16,069 bases of DNA, taken from NCBI GenBank assembly GCA_043813895.1, contig JBDRKQ010000099.1, forward strand, positions 1 through 16,069, written 5' to 3'. Position 1 is the first letter of the stretch, and the number at the start of each line of letters is the position of its first letter. The translations under genes were made by a program, and so were the position numbers. Below the pieces are notes generated by a model. The model did no database searches, was not told the origin of the DNA, and was given only the letters and a program-made list of their open reading frames with translations. This document shows positions 1 through 6,597 of the stretch, piece after piece. Source of the DNA: CAZTAR01 sp043813895 (lineage in GTDB: Bacteria; Planctomycetota; Phycisphaerae; UBA1845; UTPLA1).

Positions 1-1
1 T

Positions 2-826
2 TCAGATATTGACCTTCAACACCGGCTTGAAGATCAGCGCAAACACAATCGACAGCACCAGCAGCGTGATCAGCCAGTGGACGTCCAGGCCGAAAATCGG
101 CGTCGATCGAGTCGGGTAGTGGATGCGGATCTCCTCGAACACCGACGAGTCCGGAATCGAAGTCTCGGCCGAGTAGAGCAGCCGTGACAAGAAGCTCCCG
201 CCGCGTTGCCGGCTGATCCGCTCGAACCCCTCCCCCACGCGGATCGGCATCTGCACCGAGTCCTCGCCCTTGCCGAAGACGAGCATGTGCTCGCCCGCCT
301 CCTGGGGAGTCAGACGCCAGTCCACCGTGCGCAGCGCCTTCACACGGCACGGGTCGTTCGCGTTCGCGGTGATGCCCGCCGGCAGCGTTACCTGATCGCC
401 GATGCCCTCCCACTTCGCATCTTTCTTAAGCGTCGCGGTCACGCGCGCCGCCTCTCCGGGCGCGAGCGGCTGAAACTCGTACCGCAGCCCGATCTGCACC
501 ATGATCAGCACAAACGGCACGAGCATGATAAGCATCGGCTGAAACGAGTAGCCCAGGAGCCGGATCGCCTGCCACACGATCTGCCGCTGTGTGCGGAATG
601 TCACCGACAGGTTGTCCTTGAACAGACGCGTCGCCAGCAGGTTCGCCGAGATGATGCGGCGCACATCGCCGATCGCGTCCTGGTTCGACGTGTAACGCCA
701 GATCAGCAGCATAACCACGCCTGTCAGCGCGGAGATGATCCACAGCGACACGACCGGCGAGAAGACCGATAGCAAGGCAAACGACAAATCGCCCAACCAA
801 ACCATCACCTTGGTCACGACATCCAA
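2..826 (-). CDS. Membrane protein resembling EMC3/DUF106 (Oxa1/YidC superfamily), with an inserted extracytoplasmic domain
   Basis: 274-residue complete protein. The start is TTG at 826, chosen because GAGGA lies about 7 bases upstream; the first in-frame ATG (805) would cut into the N-terminus. Seen: a hydrophobic N-terminal helix at about residues 14-43; a polar, probably cytoplasmic stretch at about 44-88 (QDAIGDVRR, FRTQRQ); a second helix at about 92-113 with SFQPMLIMLVPFVLIM; a soluble part at about 115-245 of predicted beta character; and a last helix at about 248-268. Known: archaeal DUF106 and eukaryotic EMC3 have helix, coiled coil, then a helix beginning S-F-x-P-M-L followed by a P-F-x-L-I stretch, then a third helix. 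The match of that second helix is the basis of the call. Inferred: a membrane insertase-like or chaperone role. The roughly 130-residue domain between helices 2 and 3 is not part of the classic core. It lies downstream of the small RHH gene on the same strand. Homology is by eye only. Confidence 0.55.
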   Translation of the reverse strand: MDVVTKVMVWLGDLSFALLSVFSPVVSLWIISALTGVVMLLIWRYTSNQDAIGDVRRIISANLLATRLFKDNLSVTFRTQRQIVWQAIRLLGYSFQPMLIMLVPFVLIMVQIGLRYEFQPLAPGEAARVTATLKKDAKWEGIGDQVTLPAGITANANDPCRVKALRTVDWRLTPQEAGEHMLVFGKGEDSVQMPIRVGEGFERISRQRGGSFLSRLLYSAETSIPDSSVFEEIRIHYPTRSTPIFGLDVHWLITLLVLSIVFALIFKPVLKVNI

Positions 827-861
827 GACGTCATCCTCACAGTGGGTAGATTGCAGGTGCT

Positions 862-885
862 GAATCGCGAACGCGGAATCGCGAA
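862..885. repeat. Short direct repeat, 10-bp unit twice
   Basis: GAATCGCGAA occurs at 862-871 and again at 876-885, separated by CGCG. It lies in the 172-base gap between the RHH gene and the membrane protein gene, just upstream of the latter's start. The ATTCGC/GAATCGC core recurs in the heptamer array at 958-992, so both may come from the same slippage-prone sequence. Confidence 0.6.
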
Positions 886-957
886 TGGCAACAAGCTAAG
901 CCTACACAAGCAGGTAGCCGAGTGCCCTGCGGTCCGTGCCAGCACCGTCTCGATCCT

Positions 958-992
958 CAATTCGCAATTCGCTATTCGCAATTCGCTATTCA
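958..992. repeat. Imperfect heptamer tandem repeat, 5 units
   Basis: Five 7-base units in perfect register: CAATTCG, CAATTCG, CTATTCG, CAATTCG, CTATTCA. The array ends 6 bases before the stop codon of the RHH gene (999-1001). It is AT-richer than its surroundings. It looks like a simple-sequence array produced by slippage; no function is evident. Confidence 0.8.
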
Positions 993-998
993 CAGTCC

Positions 999-1205
999 TC
1001 ACTCGATGTATCCCAACCCCTTCAGCCGATCCAGTACGGCCTGGTCCGTTTCAGTCCCTTCGCCCTTGGCCTCGTCAAGCTTCGCCAACTCCTTTTCGAG
1101 GGCGTGTACGATGAACTCCTCGACGCTGCTGTAGCCCGCGGCGTCCGCGTACTTCTTCACGCGATCCAGCAGCGCCTTGTCAAGCTTCACATTGCCGCCA
1201 AACAC
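999..1205 (-). CDS. Small ribbon-helix-helix (CopG/Arc-type) protein with an LGY tail
   Basis: 68-residue protein. The start is GTG at 1205, because AGGAGA sits 6 bases upstream; an in-frame TTG at 1211 directly abuts that ribosome binding site and is unlikely. Seen: a short strand (GGNVKLD), helix A (KALLDRVKKYADAAG), a turn (YSSVEEF) and helix B (IVHALEKELAKLDEAK), the order and length of a ribbon-helix-helix unit. An acidic linker follows and then a C-terminal RLKGLGYIE. Known: such units dimerise and usually bind operator DNA as repressors or antitoxins. No toxin partner is visible next to it. The tail resembles the L-x-x-LGY element at the end of the sulfatase domain at 13219-16069. Inferred: a regulator, or a small adaptor using the tail for docking. 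It lies between the phosphodiesterase genes and the EMC3-like gene on the same strand. Confidence 0.75.
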   Translation of the reverse strand: MFGGNVKLDKALLDRVKKYADAAGYSSVEEFIVHALEKELAKLDEAKGEGTETDQAVLDRLKGLGYIE

Positions 1206-1260
1206 TAGCAATCTCCTCTTTAGCCTGTCACCTTAACATGTGGTGCCACCGTCTCTATGG

Positions 1261-1279
1261 CACCGGCGTCTCGCCGGTG
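1261..1279. repeat. Perfect 8-bp hairpin, loop TCT
   Basis: CACCGGCG, TCT, CGCCGGTG. It is GC-rich, lies downstream of the phosphodiesterase operon and has no T-run on either side, so it is not a classical intrinsic terminator. It could stabilise an mRNA end or be a dispersed palindromic element. Confidence 0.55.
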
Positions 1280-1322
1280 GAACCTCGCTGGGCCGTGAGT
1301 GCTTTCTCGGCCCTCAAGTCGA

Positions 1323-1344
1323 TGCCGAGAAGGGATTCTCGGCA
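1323..1344. repeat. Perfect 9-bp hairpin, loop GGGA
   Basis: TGCCGAGAA pairs with TTCTCGGCA across a 4-base loop. It lies about 175 bases past the stop of the lipoprotein phosphodiesterase in its transcription direction. No U-tract follows. It may protect the 3' end of the transcript or belong to a dispersed repeat. Confidence 0.55.
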
Positions 1345-1375
1345 GAGTTAAGTTGTTCAGCGGTCGACACCCCTG

Positions 1376-1436
1376 TCGGCCGCCGGAAACCGCTGGTCCT
1401 CGACGTCCGACACGGGGGGCAGACGCTACATCTCCT
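1376..1436 (+). repeat. Dispersed repeat, copy A (short form)
   Basis: Shares an exact 19-base core (TCGACGTCCGACACGGGGG at 1400-1418) with the reverse complement of 12865-12883. Flanks on both sides match imperfectly, about 19 of 24 bases on the left flank. Compared with the other copy it lacks roughly 20 to 25 internal bases between left flank and core. Confidence 0.55.
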
Positions 1437-1490
1437 CATACACTGTTCGAGCCTTCGCCACAATTCGGCTACACCGAAGTTACTACCCTC

Positions 1491-1538
1491 GGTCCCCAGA
1501 TCCCTTGGTCCCTAAGCCCCTTAATCCCTCGATCCCTT
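1491..1538. repeat. Octamer tandem repeat (GATCCCTT-like), 6 units, crossing a stop codon
   Basis: Six 8-base units in register: GGTCCCCA, GATCCCTT, GGTCCCTA, AGCCCCTT, AATCCCTC, GATCCCTT. CTACCCTC at 1483-1490 may be a degenerate seventh. The array includes the TAA stop (1521-1523) and last codons of the lipoprotein phosphodiesterase, so copy-number change would alter that protein's C-terminus. Confidence 0.8.
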
Positions 1539-3629
1539 CGGCGACGCCTTGAAGAAACTCTTGCCCGTCATCCCGTCCGGCGTCGGAACGCCGAACAGCG
1601 TCAGTATCGAGGGAGCCATATCGATCAGCGCAGGCGTCTCCGTTGCGATCTCCCGGTTGCAGAACAGAATACCCGGCACCAGATCATGGGCGATACAATG
1701 GTCCGCGCTCCATGGATTGTCATTGTCCATGACGATCGTCTTGTCAAAGTCCCCGAGGCAGGTCTCCCAACTGGCCCGATACCCGCGCGCATATCCGAGA
1801 ATCAAATCCGGCGCGTTCTTCACCTCCGGCCCGCTGTAGCACTCGTCGGCACGATAGACGCGGTGAAACACAGGCCGGCCGTTCTCGGGATCGATCACGC
1901 CCATCAGCTTGGTCGAGATCTCCTCGATCAGTCGATCCCGATCGCTCTCCTCGACGATGCCCTGCTGCTCGCGGCCCTTAAGATTCAGGTAGATGCTCCC
2001 GCCGACGCCGTAGCTATAGGCCCGCGTCCTGGACCAGTCCGTGTCGATGAGCACGCCGCGGTTGTTCCGGCTGACAAGGTAGCCCTCGTCCCGAAGCCAC
2101 GTGTTGACGCCGAAGCCCCGCTTGAAATTGCCGAAGCCGTGGTCGGACATCACCATGATCGTGGCGTCTTCGCCGAGCCGCTCACGGCAGCGCCCCAGCG
2201 CCTCGTCCATCTTCTCGTAGCACGCCTCCACCACCGCGTTGTACTTCTCCGCCTCCTCGGCACTCCGCGTGGGATGCGACTCGTCCGAGTCCCACCAGAA
2301 CATGTGGGCCTGAAGATCGGTGCTCGAGAAGTAGAAGAACAGCATGCCCTCCTCGAAATGATTGAGGGCGTAATCGAGGAGCTTGAACCGCTCTTCCATC
2401 ACATACCCCGACTGTATGCGGTACTCCTCGTCGGTAAACAGTCCGTGCTTCAGCGCGTTGAACTCCTCCGCAAAGCCCTGCGTGTAGAACGGGCCTATCT
2501 CCTCGCCGATCTCTTCGACGAATTTCGGGGGCTCGCTGAAAACCGCTTCGGGCGCCGTCGGAACAAAGTTCATCGGGCTGGCGTACAGCCGCACGGTTGG
2601 ATGCGCCTCTTGCAGCAGGAACCGTGTCAACGCGCTGACACTCAGACCCGCGGGCGTCTTGAGGAAATGGACCTCCTGCCAACCGCTCCACTCACCCACG
2701 CTGAGAATAATCTCAACCTCCTCGTCGCCGAGCACACTCTGGTTGACGAAGATAATCTTGGCGACGTCGTTCTCGGGATCCGGATAGATCTTCAGATCCA
2801 CAAAGAGCCGCGGACGCTCCTCTCGACCGGTCCTGCTGTCCTTGACCGGCACGTGAAGATCGTTGTCCGGGCCGTACAGCTTGCTGATGTACGCGCCGGA
2901 CTTCCAGTCGTGCCTAAGCCGCAATTGAAAGCCCCTCGGCTCCAGGACCTCCCGCCGAGTCTGCGCCGCAAAGTGCTGATACGTCCCCTGGGAACCCATC
3001 ACGTCCGGCACACCCATGCCCGCCAAGCACTTCACGTTCCCATACTTCGACTCTGACGGCGGATAATTCGACGGAAGCCGGTACATCTGCACCGGAATAC
3101 CGCGCGCATCCAGATGCTCCCAGAAAGGCGTACCCCGGCGGAGCAACTCGTTCCTTGCCTCGATCCTGGGATACTCATACTCGCCGAACAACCCGATCGG
3201 GTCTTTCTCTCCAAGGACCTTGATCTTGTTGCCCGACCAATAGGGAATCGGCACTTGTCCGGATGCGTCGCGGTGAATGAAATCGAAGATCCCGTGCACA
3301 CCCGGTCCGGCGCCCGTGATGAAGTTCGACCAGGCAACGGGGCTCTGCGGAGGAATGCTCGTCGTCAGCGGGTGGAAGCAACCCTCGTCGCGGAGCTTCG
3401 CGAAGTTCGGCAGTCTGCCCTCCTCCAACATGCGGCCGACCAGCACGGGGTCCATCCCGTCGCAGCCCAACACCAGCACCTTCTTGCCGCCCGCGTCCCC
3501 CTTGTCATCGCAACCCCCCAGCCCCAAAAGCAGAGTGCAGACGAAAAGCGCCTCGAAGAGCAGCCGGGCAAGCCTGGTATGAGCAAACCGAGCCGGACAC
3601 ACGCACATCTGTCTACCGATCCTATTCAT
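1521..3629 (-). CDS. Lipoprotein type I phosphodiesterase / nucleotide pyrophosphatase-family hydrolase
   Basis: 702 residues. Seen: an N-terminal hydrophobic stretch ending in the lipobox-like LGGC (Cys40) followed by DD, so probably a lipid-anchored, periplasm-facing enzyme. The alkaline-phosphatase-superfamily metal site is complete: Asp57 in LGCDGMD; nucleophile Thr105 in WSNFITG, followed by PGVHGIFDF; Asp and His in STDLQAHMFW; Asp-His in SDHGFGNF; and the last His in SADHC. Known: these are the two-zinc ligands and the Thr nucleophile of the NPP/PDE family (PF01663), which hydrolyse phosphodiesters. Substrate unknown. The ATG overlaps the stop of the upstream paralogue as ATGA (3626-3629), so the two are translationally coupled. 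Alignable blocks (GRLPNFAKL, PVAWSNF, GIFDF) show it to be a diverged paralogue of that neighbour. The last codons lie in an octamer repeat. Confidence 0.88.
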   Translation of the reverse strand: MNRIGRQMCVCPARFAHTRLARLLFEALFVCTLLLGLGGCDDKGDAGGKKVLVLGCDGMDPVLVGRMLEEGRLPNFAKLRDEGCFHPLTTSIPPQSPVAWSNFITGAGPGVHGIFDFIHRDASGQVPIPYWSGNKIKVLGEKDPIGLFGEYEYPRIEARNELLRRGTPFWEHLDARGIPVQMYRLPSNYPPSESKYGNVKCLAGMGVPDVMGSQGTYQHFAAQTRREVLEPRGFQLRLRHDWKSGAYISKLYGPDNDLHVPVKDSRTGREERPRLFVDLKIYPDPENDVAKIIFVNQSVLGDEEVEIILSVGEWSGWQEVHFLKTPAGLSVSALTRFLLQEAHPTVRLYASPMNFVPTAPEAVFSEPPKFVEEIGEEIGPFYTQGFAEEFNALKHGLFTDEEYRIQSGYVMEERFKLLDYALNHFEEGMLFFYFSSTDLQAHMFWWDSDESHPTRSAEEAEKYNAVVEACYEKMDEALGRCRERLGEDATIMVMSDHGFGNFKRGFGVNTWLRDEGYLVSRNNRGVLIDTDWSRTRAYSYGVGGSIYLNLKGREQQGIVEESDRDRLIEEISTKLMGVIDPENGRPVFHRVYRADECYSGPEVKNAPDLILGYARGYRASWETCLGDFDKTIVMDNDNPWSADHCIAHDLVPGILFCNREIATETPALIDMAPSILTLFGVPTPDGMTGKSFFKASPKGSRD

Positions 3630-5851
3630 GCCGCGGAGGCTTCCTTCCGTTGGCGCACATGCACAACCAAGACGTGGCCGTCCATTTGTTTGGGCGGCTT
3701 CACGCCGAACAACTCGAGGATCGTCGGCGCCAAATCCATGATCCGTGGCGCCGCGCCCGAGACCTTGCGATTGCAGAACATGATCCCCGGCGCGATACTC
3801 GGATCAATGCAATGATCGCCGCTCCACGCCTTTGCGTTGTCGTTGAAAACACTGTCGGTTACATCCCCGATCGCCGCCTCCCATGACACGCGATAGCCCT
3901 CGTTGTAGCCCACTAGCACGTCCGGAGCATTCTCCTTGTACGGCCCCACATAGCTCTTCATCGCGTTGTAGCACTTCTTAATGGCCACCGCGTCGTGCCG
4001 CGGATCCACCAACCCGCTCAGCTTCTCACACAACTCCTCCCGCAGAGCATCGGCCTCCGTGCCCGCCTGGACAATGCCCTCTCGTTCTCGTCCGGCGATG
4101 TTCAGATAGAATCCCGACAGCCCCAAAGCGTATGCCCGAGTCTGCGACCAATCCACCGTCATCAAGTACTTCTTGCCCGCCGGCGGCTCCTTCAGCTTCA
4201 TGTAGCCGTTGTCGATCAGCCAGCGGTTCAGATCAACGCCGTACCGGAACGACTTGCAACCGTGATCGCTGATCACGAACAACACAGTATCGTCGTCCTC
4301 GCACTTCGCCATCGTCCGGCCGACCATTTTGTCGATGTTCTCGAAATACTCCGGGATGGCATTCTTCAGCCGATTATCGCCGAAGCCTTCGTGCGCCGGG
4401 TGCTCCGGATCCAGATAACGCCAGAACATGTGCTGCACGCGGTCCGTGCCATCGAAAACACAGGCGACAAATCCGCGCGGCGTCTTGTCCAACGCATCGA
4501 AGAACATCACCTCGCGTTCCTGATCCGCCTCCTCACACTGGTGCAAGAAACTCGGGTCTTGCAGGATCTTCTCGTTGTGGGCCCACGTATCCTCCGCCAG
4601 CCCCATCGTCGCAAACGACCCCTGAGACTTCGCCAGGTACGTCGAGAAAACCGTCGGATGCGAAATCGGCATCGCCGGCTTCTCCGGGTCGAACTGCAAC
4701 GGCGTCACGTACAGCTCGAACTCCGGCTCCGTGCTGATCAGGAGAAACTGGCAGATTACGTTCACCTTCACGGCAGGCGCCGCCTTGAAATGGAATGTAA
4801 TCCAGGATGTGTACTCTCCCTTCTTCAAGGTGTGCGTCTTACCACAGAGACGCAATTCGGCCGTCTCGCCATCCTGCCCTAGCTTCACGGTGAACGGCGC
4901 CCGCATCGCCGCGTTGTCAACCCGCATGCTGTTGTCCGGACCCACCAGGTGCGACTCGATCACATCCCCTTTTCGCTCCACCTGAATCTGTTCGCCGCCT
5001 TCGTAGATGCTTTCTTTCTTTGATCGCGTCGTATAAAAAGAAAACATCCCCTGAGTGCCGCGGATGTCGGGAATGCACATCGCGCTGAGCAGCGCCCCGC
5101 GGAACTTCTCCGGTGGAAACGTGATCGGCATCCGAATGACGCTGCTGAAAATGCCGTGGTCGCCGAGGTCCTTCCAGAAGGGCCGCCCCTTGCGAAGCAA
5201 CCGCACGTCCGGCTTGCCGATAGGGAACTTGTACTTGCCGATCTTGATCGAACGCGAAACGTCGCCGATGTGAACGCTCGACAGCATGGGCAGATAGCGA
5301 CGCCGGTCCACCGCCAGGAAATCAAAGATGTTGTGCTTGCCCGGATTGCAGCCGGTCATGAAGGTAGACCAGGCAACGGGCGTAAGCGGCGGCATCGTCG
5401 AACCCAAACGCTTGTACGTGCCCTGCGCTGCCAGCTTCGAAAGATTCGGCAGCCGACCTTCCGCCATGTACTTCTCGACCAGCGTCGGCTCCATCCCGTC
5501 CAGACCCAGGACGACCACGCGCTTCACCTTGCTCTTGGCAAAAGCACGTCGCCCGCGGATAGAGCGAATCAGCCAGCGCACCGGCCAACTCATGAGCGCC
5601 AGGATCGCCAGCAGCATCGTCCAGAAGATCACAAACAGCGATGAGGCAATCGCGAAGCCCGCCCCGGGACCGATGTAGGCCTCCGCCGGCGATGCCATCA
5701 GCCCGACGAGCAGCAACGCGACGACCCACACGAACAACGGCAATCGCAACCCAGCTCGCCTTGAGCGAGCAACCTCGGGATGGCGCAGCCGCCCGTAGCA
5801 GGGGAACGCCCGTTCATCAGGTCGGCAGCGATTCTCCACACGTGTCTCCAT
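3626..5851 (-). CDS. Membrane-anchored type I phosphodiesterase-family hydrolase
   Basis: 741 residues from ATG 5851, chosen because GAGGG lies 9 bases upstream. An ATG at 5860 is also possible but abuts that site. The frame stays open to 6106, but that extra part is Arg-rich and is the shadow of a decayed TPR gene. Seen: a signal-like helix at about residues 35-55 ending SPAEA, then YIGPGAG and a second helix at about 66-95 with basic residues after it. The enzyme domain follows: Asp118 in LGLDGME, Thr166 in WSTFMTG, PGKHNIFDF, then FDGTDRVQHMF, SDHGCKSF and WSGDHC. All metal ligands of the NPP/PDE family are present, so it should be active, on the extracytoplasmic face. Inferred: it acts with the coupled lipoprotein paralogue on one pathway, one enzyme held by helices and one by a lipid. 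Substrate not identifiable; an alternative is a phosphoglycerol- or phosphoethanolamine-type transferase role. Confidence 0.86.
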   Translation of the reverse strand: METRVENRCRPDERAFPCYGRLRHPEVARSRRAGLRLPLFVWVVALLLVGLMASPAEAYIGPGAGFAIASSLFVIFWTMLLAILALMSWPVRWLIRSIRGRRAFAKSKVKRVVVLGLDGMEPTLVEKYMAEGRLPNLSKLAAQGTYKRLGSTMPPLTPVAWSTFMTGCNPGKHNIFDFLAVDRRRYLPMLSSVHIGDVSRSIKIGKYKFPIGKPDVRLLRKGRPFWKDLGDHGIFSSVIRMPITFPPEKFRGALLSAMCIPDIRGTQGMFSFYTTRSKKESIYEGGEQIQVERKGDVIESHLVGPDNSMRVDNAAMRAPFTVKLGQDGETAELRLCGKTHTLKKGEYTSWITFHFKAAPAVKVNVICQFLLISTEPEFELYVTPLQFDPEKPAMPISHPTVFSTYLAKSQGSFATMGLAEDTWAHNEKILQDPSFLHQCEEADQEREVMFFDALDKTPRGFVACVFDGTDRVQHMFWRYLDPEHPAHEGFGDNRLKNAIPEYFENIDKMVGRTMAKCEDDDTVLFVISDHGCKSFRYGVDLNRWLIDNGYMKLKEPPAGKKYLMTVDWSQTRAYALGLSGFYLNIAGREREGIVQAGTEADALREELCEKLSGLVDPRHDAVAIKKCYNAMKSYVGPYKENAPDVLVGYNEGYRVSWEAAIGDVTDSVFNDNAKAWSGDHCIDPSIAPGIMFCNRKVSGAAPRIMDLAPTILELFGVKPPKQMDGHVLVVHVRQRKEASAA

Positions 5852-6486
5852 GTCGCCCATCCCTCGCCGCCCCGTCTTGAGAATCCGTAAGGATATCACA
5901 AGCCGCGAGATACGGCGACCAGGAAACCCCGTCCCCTGCACCAATGACCCGTACCGTTGGCCGTCCTCTTCCTTGCCCGTCGCCCGAACCGGCGGTCGAC
6001 TTGTTCGCCGCATCCGCCGCTTTCTCCGCCGCTTCCAGGCCTTGCCGCGCGCGACTCCGCTCCGGATCCACCCGCAACGCGGATCGATACGCCGACGCCG
6101 CGCCATGCTAATCGCCTGGCTGCATCAACAAGTCCGTTAACTCGCAGTAAACGTCGGCCACCTGCGTATCGGCTATAAGGGAGTCACGATAGAACACGAT
6201 AGAACTTGACCACGTCTGCCGGTTTGCCCTGCTTCAGTCGAGTCCGTGCGAGCAGGGGTCGCGCGGTCGATAACCTGGATTCCAGCCGGAGCGTATCAAG
6301 AAACTGCTCCGCCGTTTCCTCGAAAAGCACCTTCTGCACCAAAGCAGTCCCGAGGTTCATCCGATTGGAAATAGTGTCCCGAACAGAGAGCGCGCACGGC
6401 AGTCGCGGCGATCGCCAAGCTCGAGTCGGACGTGACGCACAAGGAGATCCAGCAGCATCCGCCTCACCTTGATTGGAGCAAAGCAC
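5817..6486 (-). pseudogene. Decayed TPR-protein gene (10-bp duplication plus nonsense codon)
   Basis: Three frame pieces read as consecutive TPRs. Piece 1 (from about 6360): MNLGTALVQKVLFEETAEQF, then TRLKQGKPADVVKFYR. Piece 2: DSLIADTQVADVY, then DLLMQPGD. Piece 3: HGAASAYRSALRVDPERSRA, then RQGLEAAEKAAD. A tandem duplication of CACGATAGAA (6185-6204, plus strand) shifts the frame between pieces 1 and 2. Removing one copy gives a continuous VVKFYRDSLIADTQ. A TAG (complement of 6108-6110) separates pieces 2 and 3, where TPRs usually carry Leu or Trp. The frame then runs to a stop at 5817, overlapping the start of the phosphodiesterase gene. The upstream end is unclear: before 6360 no TPR is seen and a plus-strand promoter begins near 6488. 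Such TPR proteins accompany sulfatase and phosphodiesterase genes, as in the intact TPR tail at 13219. Lesions could be real decay or assembly error. Confidence 0.72.
6185..6204. repeat. Perfect 10-bp tandem duplication inside the TPR pseudogene
   Basis: CACGATAGAA twice, head to tail with no mismatch. Ten bases is not a multiple of three, and excising one copy restores the TPR reading frame across the junction. It therefore looks like a recent slippage event that broke the gene. Confidence 0.85.
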
Positions 6487-6487
6487 T

Positions 6488-6516
6488 TGATGTTTGAACG
6501 TCCTTGTGCTATCTTC
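6488..6516 (+). promoter_or_regulatory. Candidate sigma-70-type promoter of the secreted thioredoxin-like gene
   Basis: TTGATG at 6488-6493, a 17-base spacer and TATCTT at 6511-6516, each 4 of 6 to consensus. Predicted start near 6523 gives a leader of about 75 bases before the ATG at 6598. It is the only plausible promoter seen in this gap and points towards the plus-strand gene. Confidence 0.4.
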
Positions 6517-6597
6517 TGTCTAGCTGGAGGGAGTTTCCTGTAATCGCGCATTTCGGATCGTTTTTTCCGATTTGCGTATCGCCACCAGGGGAGAATG

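Larger units (their letters stand above)
1206..1520. other. Repeat-rich gap between the lipoprotein phosphodiesterase and RHH genes
   Basis: 315 bases with no convincing gene. Contents in order: the RHH ribosome binding site at 1212-1217, two perfect short hairpins (1261-1279, 1323-1344), a piece of a dispersed repeat that recurs inverted near 12865 (1376-1436), and an octamer tandem array running into the upstream gene's stop codon (1491-1538). Reading frames crossing it lack ribosome binding sites and family resemblance. Confidence 0.6.

Noticed and set aside
206..772. 188-residue plus-strand open frame opposite the membrane protein gene
   Set aside because: His/Arg-rich shadow of a gene with clear transmembrane helices on the other strand.
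842..1540. CRISPR array in the repeat-rich gaps
   Set aside because: Repeat units are 7-10 bases, directly adjacent and without unique spacers; no cas genes.
1299..3056. 585-residue plus-strand open frame
   Set aside because: Mirror frame of the lipoprotein phosphodiesterase, which carries all active-site motifs on the minus strand; no domain recognisable in the mirror product.
5852..6106. N-terminal extension of the membrane-anchored phosphodiesterase (85 extra residues)
   Set aside because: Strongly Arg-rich, no ribosome binding site at the far start, and the same DNA encodes recognisable TPR sequence in another frame. A signal-like helix and ribosome binding site support the start at 5851.
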